Source: Rotaria macrura
Taxonomy: Eukaryota > Rotifera > Eurotatoria > Philodinida > Philodinidae
DNA length: 64,000 nt
NCBI GenBank assembly: GCA_900239685.1
Contig: OENT01000784.1
Coordinates: forward strand, 1 to 64,000
Direction: 5' to 3'
The translations under genes were made by a program, and so were the position numbers. Position 1 is the stretch's first letter, and each line of letters opens with the position of its first letter. Under the pieces are notes generated by a model. The model made no database searches and was not told where the DNA came from. It was given only the letters and a program-made list of their open reading frames with translations. Shown here in pieces: positions 46,580 through 58,234 of the stretch.

Positions 46580-48330
46580 TTCTTTGTGACTTATTTTTGC
46601 GCATGGTAATTATTTGTTGCACAAGGCTATTACTCAAGTGGTGTACTAGTGACTTTGCTCATATTTTTAATTATAGAAAAAGTGAACACACATGAATTCT
46701 AGATAAATGTTATTATAATAAATATGTTGAAATAAAGACGTTAGCATATCCTAAGAAGTTGACCTCGATTACTATAAGAGCTACTAAGTGTTGTACTTAA
46801 TAGAAGGCCCACTAGAGTTTGAAAATTTTTTCATTCTTGAATAGTTTGTACTTGGATTTTATTTTTTTGACTTAACAAATAAAGGAAAGTTTTTTACGAT
46901 TTCTCGAACAACCATCTATTGACTTTGTAACTCTTGTCTTTCTTCATTTTCATAGTTTGCTTTCTTTTATTTTCATTATATTTACTAAAGAACGCCGAAG
47001 TATAAACTTCAGAAGCTATACTCTGTATTATTTTGTTTTTCGTCGTTAGAGAAATAACATGGACGAGAAAGAGATTTCTTTAAAGTTAACGAAAAACAAA
47101 AACTCTGTTTAATAAAACCAAAATTAATCTCATAATTTTTCTAAAAATAGAATGATGAATTTCTTAATGAAAATTATTTTGCGAATAGAATTATTACAAC
47201 AAACTATTGAATAAGGAGTACAAAACAGTTTTCTAATAATGGCTCGACATGAAAATTATATATATATATATATATATACTATTGACAATAGTATTAAAAA
47301 TTATCTTAGTTGTTTCAATCAACATTCGATACATTTGAACTTTATTTAAGCATAATCCTTAAGTTGACCTTGAGCTATGCTTGCATACTTCCTTTGATAT
47401 GTAAAACTAACCTTAAAAAATCAAGTCATGTTGTTTTTTCTGTATTCTATGCATTTAAAATTATAATTGTAGGATATGCAATGTCAAGATGAATAATACT
47501 AGTAGTATGAGTCATTTATCTTAGATAGACCATTTTTTGTTTACCTATTGATTATGATCAACATATTTGAAGTTATCATGATTGAGTAGAATAATATATT
47601 TTCCTACAATGTCAGACGATGTTTTGATTCAATGACTATCGTATATAAATGTAACTCAAATAGGACAAACCCCAAGTTTATATAAAAATTCGACCTGGTT
47701 CTTTTTTTTTATACCACTACACATTCTTAGTTATGCTGTTATCTATTTTTTGACTTCTTCTCTGTGTAAGATTAGTCCTTTTCTCAACTTCAAATGATAA
47801 ATACTGATATGAATTAAGAATGAATTTATTGTTGTTGCTTTTTTTTGTTTGTTAAGTTTTATGATTTTGACGATTAGAACAAAAGGTTATTTTAAGCACA
47901 TTATGATAGTTGATGATAGATATCCGAGCATGACATATAACTCAGCATACGTAACGGTAAATAAAACTTTTTTCACTGTTTCATTCATTAACAATCAGCT
48001 TTTCACGGTGTGATTGGATAGGGTCGAGAGGAAAAAAATGCGAATACATGTAAACACATATATCTTAACGAAAAAAAAGAAGAGTCACAAAGTCTTATTT
48101 CATAGTTCAAAGTTCGTTTTTAAAAGTTTTCTCTAAACTCTATATCTAATAAAAAAAACAGATGCAACTAATAAAATGTAAACATGATCGATGTGATTTT
48201 TTCATTTAATATATTTGAAAGTATGATTAAAAAAGTACTTCTACTGAATAATAATGATTGACTTGTTTTTTTGATGAGACCACTATTTTTGAATCTCTCT
48301 GAAAGTCATTATTTGATGTCAGGAGTCTAT
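46580..48330. other. Gene-free AT-rich stretch with (TA)n tract
   Basis: A (TA)n microsatellite lies at 47257-47278. No gene supported. Confidence 0.4.
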
Positions 48331-48340
48331 GAAAATATCA

Positions 48341-48906
48341 TTAATTCATCATAAGTGAATATAATAAATAAAAAAATGATGTTATATCGATTGCCTTTTT
48401 AATTTGAATGAATGACTTGAAACTTTTTTGCGTTTTAAAAGAAATGTCTGACGAATTATATTCATGGTTTTGTTTACCAAAGTCAAGAAAATGTACAAAA
48501 AAAGGATGTTTACCTTTCCGATATTTTAAATCGGTTCTAATCACACGCAACAAATAAGGTTTAAAATTTTCATTTAGTAGATATTTTGCAATAACAGAAA
48601 GTATTTCATCGTCGGATATACGTGATATCAATCCGAGCACAGAACTCATGCTTATGTCATCGAATGACCGTCAACTGTAATCGTTACATCCGGTTAGATA
48701 CGAAAACGTGAAAAATCTTTCAAATAAATAACCAAAATGTACTGTTGAATTGAAGACTTATAGTTCCGTTCTTCGATTTGATTTGATTGCGTTATCTTGG
48801 GAAAATCCAGTATTAAGATTTGATTGTGAAAATTTGATTTGAATATTGAATGAGATATATTAGAATACTTGAACATACCTGGATCATTATTTTCTAGCTT
48901 TCTCAT
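48341..48906 (-). CDS. Possible small hypothetical gene, unresolved exons
   Basis: The frame from 48649 begins MSSVLGLISRISDDEILSVI and continues in a charged, helical, coding-like manner for about 55 residues (YLLNENFKPYLLRVIRTDL) before becoming doubtful; a donor-like GGAAAG-GTAAAC lies there. A second ATG at 48906 opens a 28-nt exon (MRKLENNDP) ending in a GTATGT donor. I could not join the two in phase with reasonable introns. It may be a real small gene or a decayed one. No family recognised. Confidence 0.25.
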
Positions 48907-48909
48907 GAC

Positions 48910-50670
48910 TACGTGTCAGTTTTTTAAAATCTTATTTTGCTTTCTGTATTCTTCATGTATGCGATGGTGTGTATATTTTCTCATTCTGATACTGCCGAAA
49001 ACGGTAGATAGTTGTTCTGTTTTTTTTTCTCTTACTTTCTTTCTTCATCTTTTTCTTTCTCTTATACGTTTGAATACTGCTGACTGGCCGACAAATCTCA
49101 AGTGGTGTCACGACCCATACTCGTTATTATTCTACTGCCAATATATTCAATTTCATTCATTGTGTAATTTTTCTGTTTTCAATGACGAACCATATATCTA
49201 ATATTTACTCGTAATGTTTCATCTTCGAAAATTGATGCGAACCAGTTCCGGCTACCATAGTCATCGGAGTGGAGAGCAGGTATCACACATATATTTCACT
49301 TTTTTAACGTGTATAATTGATCACCTATCATATTTTTCTTTCTAATGACATGGACGTATTTACTATAAAACATGCATAGAGCATGATTATTTATTGAGAC
49401 GTACGAGCACGTGTTTATTGTCCTTACACATACGTACGTAGAAAAAAAAAGAAACAGCAGCACATGATCTTGTTGCGACGCTCGATACAATGTCTTAGTT
49501 TTTTTAAGTAAATTCGATTAGAACGAACGAAAACAACACCGTAATTCACACCTGCACTCTTAACCTTCATTTTTTTTTCGCGAGATAAACATCCATGCAT
49601 TCTTTTCAAGTATACTTACAAAAACAGCATCATATAGAAAAAAGGCAACATCTGCTGGTTAATATGCTTGGATAAAGTCCAAAAAACAGTCAGAGAGAAA
49701 ATTTTCTTTGTCTCCTTTTGTTTTCTTTGCTTCATTTTCATCGATGTAGTAATAGTCAATGGATGTATACGCCATATGTTTTTATTTCATTCATACTTTT
49801 TTTTATAGTTTTATCTTTTTTCATTATTACTAGTATTATAGTTCCCGATCGAAATGTACAATATTGATAATTGTTGTTTTTCATACTTGACTATATAACT
49901 TCATTGTAGCACGCAACAAAGTCCAGAAAAAGAAGAAAAAGACAAGACTACATATATCCATTTATTCAACTATTTCTTATCTCATCCATGAATGAACATA
50001 TTGATTGTTATTGATGATGATAATGGAAAAAAGAAATCACCTGCCGTTGTCGCCGGTAGGCAAATCTTCTCGAAAGATTAGGAAATCATGAATGAGTTCA
50101 GTTAGATATGTTTTGTTAATTCTATTTTCTATTCTTTCATAAAAGTCACAAATAAATATCATAGTAGAAGATTTTTTCGACTGATAAATAAGTCAATAGT
50201 TCATGCACTGTAGAATGTGTGGCAAAACATATAAAATTACTATGTGCAGATGTGTACGGATGAGATTCTATCTAATACACGTGGTCCTTTGATAAGGGAC
50301 AATTATCGTATGTGGTAGACTATGAAGAAAGACAAAGAAAGCAACGGGAGCTTCGAACAGCTGAGTGATCTTTTCTTCTCTTTCGTTCTTCACATGTACG
50401 CCCCCTACGAATGGCTTAAAGAATGTATGATACGATTCGATCATTGTCCGCGCGTATGTGTGTTTCTCCCTTTCAATCTATCCTATCACTCTCTATCTAT
50501 CATACAACTAACACAATCAACGAATCTTATTAAGTTTCCGCTAGTGTCTTTCGTTAAACCCAACGAGCACGTAGATAGCGTTGAAAACTTAGATAAATCA
50601 GAAAAATAAGCAACGATATTTTTCTTATTTATTCTGTCAAAAACACAAAAGAACAAGAGATAAAATATTT
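48910..50670. other. Intergenic upstream of the NRBP gene
   Basis: AT-rich with pyrimidine tracts. TTCTTGCAG at about 50671-50679 could be a 5'UTR or trans-splice acceptor for the gene that starts at 50717. Confidence 0.4.
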
Positions 50671-50716
50671 CTTGCAGAATTTTTTTTTCTTGCCACAATA
50701 CTTTTTGTGTTGAACG

Positions 50717-53700
50717 ATGAATCAGGACAAAGAAGAAACTGTTCTTGTTGAAGAAGAGGTGAGGATTAATCAAATGCATATGCACGTGTTTTTCTTTGAA
50801 GAAAAAAGCACAAAAAATTTTAATTAAACTTGATATCTTTATTTTATTTCCTAGGGTAAAGATGGAGGTGGTGCTAGTGAATCAACAACTAATAGTGGTT
50901 CAAATAAGCATCAAACACCGACTGATGACGATGATGATGATGAAGACGAACCTGTTTATATTGAATCAAGTCCATGTTCTCGGTGGCAGAAACGACGTGA
51001 AACAGTACAGAGATTTATGAACATATTTTCATTAAAGATTATTATTATACTAATTTCAGGTTACTCAACGTGATATTCCAGGTATTGATGCATCGTACCT
51101 AGCCATGGATACTGAGGAAGGTGTTGAAGTTGTCTGGAATGAAGTTCTATTTTCTGAAAGAAAAATAAGTGATATACAACATGTACGCCCAATCAGAATT
51201 TTGTGTATTTTATTGAAAAAGAAAAATAAGATTTCGTTCGTTTGTGTAGAATAATGTCAGTGAAGTTTTTGATAAATTAATTGACTTAAATCACATGAAT
51301 ATTGTCAAATTTCATGATTATTGGCAAGATCGTACGAAAAATGACGATCGTCCAAGAGTAATTATAGCTATAATAAAATTAAAATAATATTATATTTAAT
51401 GTTCACAGGTTGTTTTTATAACCGAATATATGTCTAGTGGTTCTTTAAAAGCATTTTTACGTAAAACGAAAAAAACAAAACAAAGTTTGTCGAAAAATTC
51501 TTGGCGACGATGGTGTATCCAATTATTATCAGCATTAAAGTATGTGAATCATAATCGCTTTAACATTCTTTCACATCAATACTTCTTTGCCTATAAAAAG
51601 TTCTATGCATGTATATATATATATACATATATAATTAAAAAAACCACTTTCCGTTTTTAGTTATTTACATTCGTGTGAAGAACCTATTATTCATGGTAAC
51701 CTAACTTGCGATACAATTTTCATACAAAATACTGGTCTTATAAAGATTGGATCGCGTAAGTTTAGTTCTTCAAATATCATATTCATGCATGGAAAAGTAG
51801 ATTGAAATACAAAGAAAATACTTATATCTGTAGTACATTATCCTCAGTTGAAAACCTTCGCTGAAATGGGCGTCGGTAGGTGCCTATAATTTGATGTTTC
51901 TCATTTGTGCTTTCATCTTGTTGCTCAGCTGTTACTAATTAATTTTTGAAAAGAATAAGAAATTAATCATGCAATCTGTCTTGCCGTTTTTCAACAAGTG
52001 ACAACATAAATCAATCAAAATTTTTCATTTTTTAAACAGTTGCTCCTGATGTCTTGCATCGTCATATAAAAAGCTTATCTGATTCATCCGTAAAACATTT
52101 ACATTTTCAAGCTCCAGAAATAGATCATGGTTGGTATAAGAAAACAAAAAATCAATTTGGTTTTTGTTATCATTCTGATTATTTCATTCTAGAATGGGAT
52201 AAAGCTACAACCGCCATTGATATATATTCACTTGGTATGGTAACCCTTGAGGTATTACTTTTTGTTTGTCTCTTTGTTTCTTGTGTTTTTCGTGGTCTTT
52301 AATAGTTTGAGTATGAATATACTTGACTTACAAATAAGAAGTCACTAAATTGAATCATATTTCGTAGAATGTTTTGATCAGTAAATAACATTGAAAGAAT
52401 GTTCTTTAGTTCTCAAATATGTACTTTTAATATCATTTTCTCAATTATTTCAGTTGAATGAACTTATTAGTCAACGAGGCTGTATTAAGAACATCCATTA
52501 TTAAATTTGAGCTATGTCATGCACGGAAACAGGATTCATATTGTATGTACTAATGAAAGCATTTTAATAAGTGTTAAATATAAACAATAACTTTGACATT
52601 TTTGGATATAGGATCTAGTGATAAAACAATATTTCTATTATCTGGTTGCAAAGTCAGCAGAAAGCGTGCTTTATCAGAACATGAAAAAACCGACTATTCA
52701 TAAGAGCTGGTACGATGCTTCGTAAATTCATAGAGATTGCTCAGTTGAAAGAAATAATCTTAATTTTAGTTGACCTTACAATTTACTAAATAAGGTAATA
52801 AATATACACCGACAGAGAAGATATCTGCAATATTCACGTGAAGTTTTTTCTGCATTTTAAAAATCACGATTCGTAAACATTAATCGATAGAAAAACAAAG
52901 TCGGTAAGAAAGATTCATATATAGCTATAGAGTTCTATAGTCGATAAAAGTTCTTAATTATTGAATGATGTTTATCATAAAATCTTGCAAATTTTCAAGT
53001 AATAGAAAATCCTAATACTGAATGCTAACATAATACTTCGAAGACTTTTCTGAAGGAAAATATTTTCCGTATAATCGTATTGTACACCAGGTCACGTTGC
53101 CTTTCTTAGTCTATTGTTTTTCAATCGAAGATAAATTGTCGCGGTCATTAGAAACAATTATTCTGATTCTTTTCTTATTTAAACATTGACAAGGATATAT
53201 TGTCGTTTTGTAATCGAAAGAGAAAAGAAGGACTTGTAATTAGGATGTTCTCAATAATTATTCTCGAATGGAAGTAAATAGAGGTTCTTGGTCAACGTGA
53301 CTTGCTTTGAAATCAGAATGAATGAAAAGACGATTTCAAGAAGGAAATTATTTTTATAATAACTAGAACTGACAGTTTTTTGTACAAATGATTTCCTTAC
53401 TGTACATCTAATATTTATGTTCGTTTTCAACGTAGTCTACTATGGACAACCATTAAGTTTTATGACAAAGTTGGTGTCAATACGAATGGAGATTTTACCT
53501 CATGAAATCGAATCGTTCGTGATCAAATTTGTTACCTGATTGTTTTGCTTAGTTTGTTATGCTACTTTCGATCACATGTGTCATATTCTTGTAAAGGCTC
53601 TACTTGCTGTAGAGTTGTTGAGTTTTCAATGAATTACACAGTACTTACGAAAAGTCTACTTAGATTCAAAGTAGACAAAACTTTTTTCAAAATTGATGTG

Positions 53701-56700
53701 ATATTCACAAAATGATTATTTGTTAATGAGATCAATATTTCTAAAATTGCTATTTGAAAAGCAAAACTAATATCTCTGAAGATTGATTCCTTTATTTTAC
53801 ATTACGAATCGGTATGATTCTAGTCAATTACGATCTTTCTGATATTTCTGAAAGCATGTCAACATACATGACATGTGAGAATCGTCATTATGTTTACCTT
53901 ATCTTTTGAAGCATCGAACTTCTGACTATTTCCTTCCGCATCAAAATTGAAAATTTTAAACAATGACTTTTCTAAGCTCACCCTTCCATTTACTCTGTCA
54001 AGCAGAGAAAATAAAACATGACATCTTCATAATCGACAACCACGAAGAATACTACGTTGCTAGATGAATAGCTTTTTTAATTCTCGCCAAACGAAAATCT
54101 TTCTTACAAACTTCCTGCTACAGGCATGAACATTTTATTAGTTTCAAAAAACACGCACAATAATATCCTATCTCAATAGATCTGATACACAGCAGACTCA
54201 CGAAAAAACGGTGTACCATAATAAGAGTTAGATAGTATTTTAATAGAATCCAATAAATGTGTTTTACAAAAAATACTATAATCAAATATTTAGATGATCA
54301 ATCTTGATCTTGGTGGAAATGGTGATACACATGCAGTAACCGACGATGTTGTCAACGACGCGATTGCAACACTTGATAATCCCCTTCAAAAAGTAGAAAT
54401 AAGAAAAATTCATCTAGATTCCAATTATTTAATAGGGAAAAAATTATATTTTATTTTTGAAAAGGATCTTGTTTTGAAATGTCTCGAAGCTGATCCATTG
54501 AAACGACCAACAGCATATGAATTACTTTTCCATCCAGCTTTATTCGAAATTCCAACATTGAAACTTTTAGCGGTGCATTCATTAGCAGATGATATCCGTA
54601 AGACATGTCAAAGAAATATTGTAGACATGTCGTTTTTGTTTTTACATCAAATAGGCTCAAAGCCTGATCGTTCTTTCGTTTCACCTTTTCATCATTATGT
54701 CACCAATGATCAAGTTTTTGCTGAATCAATACCAAGACGTGAAGGTGTTAAGCCGGTTATTTTTACGTACGCTAATTCACATGAATTATAATATTGTATT
54801 AAAATAGAAATATTTCTCATATTTTAGTTATGAAGACTGTCCACCGTTTGACTTAGATAAACTTCTTGAAGATGTTCAAAATGGTTTACATCCCATAACA
54901 GCTTATCATCTATTATTTCCAACTCATAGTACACTAAATGTTTCATCGAAATCTTCTGCTACGGATAAAATTTTAACATCATCATCATCATTTTCATCAC
55001 TACCATCATCAACTCTGTTGAATGGTGACGTCGACTTAACACCACCTGTGCAATCAAACCATGATTTCTCAGTGTCCTATCCAACAAATTTAAATGATAC
55101 AAATTCAACAACATTGATTAATGGAATTAAATCACGCACTGGTACAATCACATACGATCGATCAAGCTTGGCCTCGATTGATTCAGAACATAATACTAAT
55201 GATTTACTATCAACAATGAATAATAATAATAATAATAATAATAATCATAATAATAATAATTTTCCACCGACATTATTGTCAAATAGTGATGAAAAAGAAA
55301 ATCGGCGGATTATTGATATACAATGTAAAATTAAAACAAAAGAAACACGTTCATGTTTGGTAAAGATTTTGTGTAGGAATGAATTTAAATTTTATTCTTG
55401 GAGTTTTCTTTTTAGTTATTAATCAGTGTAAAATTTCAAGATCGATTGCAACGTGATATGACAACAGAAATCGACTCAGATGAAACATCAAGTACTATAG
55501 CAAAAGAATTGTTAGAACTCGGCTTAATTCATGAGGTAATGATGTTCTTTCGAGCTATACTTCATAGTTTATTTATGTATTTTGATGAAACGTCTTCTGA
55601 GAACATATCGTAACTCATACTTTCCCATATGAAAATATTAAGGTAGTTTCTACATGATGGATATTATTCATATGAGGAATAATTTTTAAATTTAGTGGAA
55701 ATTGACTTCTCTACCTGCAAATAAGTTATTGAGCATGTTGAATACATACGTATATTTTATCGACTTATATCAAGTGCACGTATGTTAGAACTAGTGTAAT
55801 TTTTAAATTACTATACTAAGCAAAAGTCATTCTCCGCATACCTCTACTTTGATAAAATTTTGTCATTCACTCAGATACTTGATTTTTTTTATCTTTTGTT
55901 TTCCATCGATGGATGACAAGGAAAATTTTCCAATTCTAGAATAGGTTTTCCAATGAAACTATTGCCATTCGAGTGAATAAGATAACGTTTCAACAAATCT
56001 TCGTGTGTCGAGATTGGACTGTCTAACACTGCGTTTATCCAATAAACATGCAATCATTGTGAAACTGGAAAATTGTGTGATAAACTTGCTATGACTATAT
56101 TTTTCTTTTGATTTATAAGTAAAAAATAAATTTATTTTGAAATATCAATCTATAGTCGTTCTTGGGTCAGATCTTGCCGAAAATTTGAAGCATTTTTATT
56201 AATTATATTATGTATCTAGGAAAGAAATTTCACGTCTAAATTAAATTGTTTCAATCTCTTACTGATTCTACGAACGTAGAGAAACACTGAGTTCACGTTT
56301 CACAGTTTAACAAACTTAGATTGAAAAGCTGCCATTGGAAAAGAATTTTTCTATTCTTCTGTTGCAATATAGTTGATTAAAAAACTACTTTAACGAGAAA
56401 AATGATTCAACCGCTGTGGATAACCATGCCTATCTATCACCAGTCATTTCTATTAAATGAAAAACTATGGTCAAGAAATAGAAAACCAACGGTCTCAATT
56501 AAAAATATAGTCACATGGCACGAGTCATTGTTCATTACATTTGCTTGACTGCTAATATGAGACGAACGTTTTAGTTGTAGCAAATGTATGAATAACAAAT
56601 TGTCTGTCTTCAATTAGAAAATAAACAAGACTGATTGTAATAGGAATGTTTACTTTTTTTCGCAAACATGTAATGTCCATTGTGATGCATTGTAACATAT

Positions 56701-57249
56701 AAGACGTGTGACATCAAGTAGTTTGATGTTTGTTTCCTTGTTTTAAACATCTATTTCCAAACTGAATAGATGATCTAATTATTAGTACACTATAACTTTG
56801 AAATAGACATCATTATTATTATGATCGTACTATCGAATAGTAATACTCCGAGCCAGAGAAGACATTTCACTTTATTGTTTCTTTTTCGAAAATATCTAAC
56901 AACAACAGTAGATATGTCAAGAATTTCATTCGAATATCATGTTGTTTGATATAATTTTCTAAATATATTTATAATATTGTAGGCTGATTATATACGTGTC
57001 GAACAATCGATCGATAGAGCATTAAATGCTACAACATCTTCTCAAGATAATTTTAATAATACACTAATATCATTGCTTGATGTGAAAAAAACAGCCGTCG
57101 CTGCAAGAACGCCTGCACTTATCACAACTCAAGCCTTACAAAATCAATTGAGTACATCAGTTACTCCAAATGGAACATTAATGGATGGAAGTAAGGGGAC
57201 TACTTGGGGAAATGCATTAACTCAATCAGTTACTTTTTTACCGACCTGA
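50717..57249 (+). CDS. NRBP1: Nuclear receptor-binding protein, NRBP1-like pseudokinase
   Basis: A 14-exon model: 50717-50758, 50855-51004, 51060-51182, 51250-51357, 51409-51539, 51661-51755, 52040-52129, 52193-52251, 54294-54392, 54465-54597, 54655-54766, 54828-55359, 55416-55535, 56983-57249; phases agree, 686 aa. It follows vertebrate NRBP1 closely: SSPCSRWQKRRE, PGIDASYLAMDTEEGVEVVW, IVKFHDYW, VFITEYMSSGSLKAFLRK, PIIHGNLTCDTIFIQ, GLIKIGS, DIYSLGMVTLE, RPTAYELLFHPALFE. Catalytic signatures are degenerate, as in the family: no beta-3 Lys (VVWNEV), HGN for HRD, GS for DFG. It should act as a scaffold. A Ser/Asn-rich insert with a poly-Asn run (AAT repeats, 55218-55260) makes it longer than the ~535-aa vertebrate form. 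Exon 10/11 splicing is uncertain because read-through of the 57-nt intron is also in frame. Confidence 0.92.
55218..55260 (+). repeat. AAT trinucleotide repeat encoding poly-Asn
   Basis: AAT units interrupted once by CAT, inside exon 12 of the NRBP gene. It encodes a run of asparagines in the linker after the pseudokinase domain and is likely length-variable. Confidence 0.9.
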
Positions 57250-57723
57250 TTTCTTTTCTTTTCCCATGTTTATTTGCATCATGTATATGTTATACTGCTG
57301 TGTAATCTACATATGACTGTATCTCAAAATGTAGAAATTGGTGCTTGCGTTTCTTTTGTAGACATACGAATATACAGTGTTAAACTATTTGGTTTTTCTT
57401 TTGTGTACGCCAAGCGGCTTTTCATTTCTATTACATATGTTTGTGTATGAACATTTTTTTAATAATTTATTGATTATTATTACAACTATTTTGTTTGTTA
57501 CGTCTTATTGATGCCCAAATTGGTGTTACTTCTGTTTTTTTCTTGGTTTCTTCTTTCTTGAAGTCTTTCGATATTCAACGTTTTTCTCCTGATGATAATA
57601 ATAACTATATTTTTTATTCACTTATTGTTCTGCTCGATACGTGCATGTTGGTTTCTATGTGTAAAAGTGAAAGCTAGAAGAAAAATGAAATGAAGTTTTC
57701 ATATTAATGTTAAAGATTCATCT

Positions 57724-57744
57724 ATTTATTTATTTATTTATTTA
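57724..57744. repeat. (ATTT)n microsatellite covering the DUSP stop codon
   Basis: On the DUSP coding strand this reads TAAATAAATAAATAA, supplying the stop codon and overlapping AATAAA-type poly(A) hexamers immediately after it. Confidence 0.8.
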
Positions 57745-58231
57745 ATAAGAAATTCAACGTGCAACTATTTGATTGGTCGAGATCTAATAATATTTTGCAA
57801 TGTTCTTCATGTATATGTAGTTGAGGTCGGCATTCTTTAACGCGATTGAATGCATCCATTAATGTCATTTTCATCGAATGCATTAAATAGACAATAGCTA
57901 TAAAGGGTGTACGGCTCATTCCACCGCGGCAATGAATTAATACACGATTGGAAGATTTCGCTCCTCGTACTTGATCGATAAATTGAAGTATTAGAGGAAG
58001 ATTCTTTTCACATTTAGTTTTTGATAAACCATCATTAATATGAAATACTCCGTAGTGGAAATCTGATGGATAATGACATTTCCCAGCTAAATTAACGATA
58101 TGCGTAATATTCAATGAATGAAGACCCTCTAAGTTTTTCGAAGTTTGACTGCTTCCAAGATAAAGAAAATTTTCAATTAGCTCTGAATATTCAAAAGATT
58201 TTATTGGTAATTTTAGTTGTTGACGTGCCAT
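57734..58231 (-). CDS. Small dual-specificity protein phosphatase
   Basis: An intronless gene of 165 aa starting MARQQLKLPI. A standard DUSP domain fills it: ENFLYLGSSQTSKNLEGLHS, NITHIVNLAG, the general-acid loop HINDGLS (D67), and the signature HCRGGMSRTP with nucleophile C101 and R107. YLMHSMKMTLMDAFNRVKECRP is the typical helix pair. No kinase-interaction domain is present, so it is an atypical small DUSP. The active site is complete. It converges with NRBP1; the two stop codons are 485 bp apart. It is a different subfamily from the DUSP23-like domain of the RNA ligase protein. Confidence 0.92.
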   Translation of the reverse strand: MARQQLKLPIKSFEYSELIENFLYLGSSQTSKNLEGLHSLNITHIVNLAGKCHYPSDFHYGVFHINDGLSKTKCEKNLPLILQFIDQVRGAKSSNRVLIHCRGGMSRTPFIAIVYLMHSMKMTLMDAFNRVKECRPQLHIHEEHCKILLDLDQSNSCTLNFLLNK

Positions 58232-58234
58232 GAA

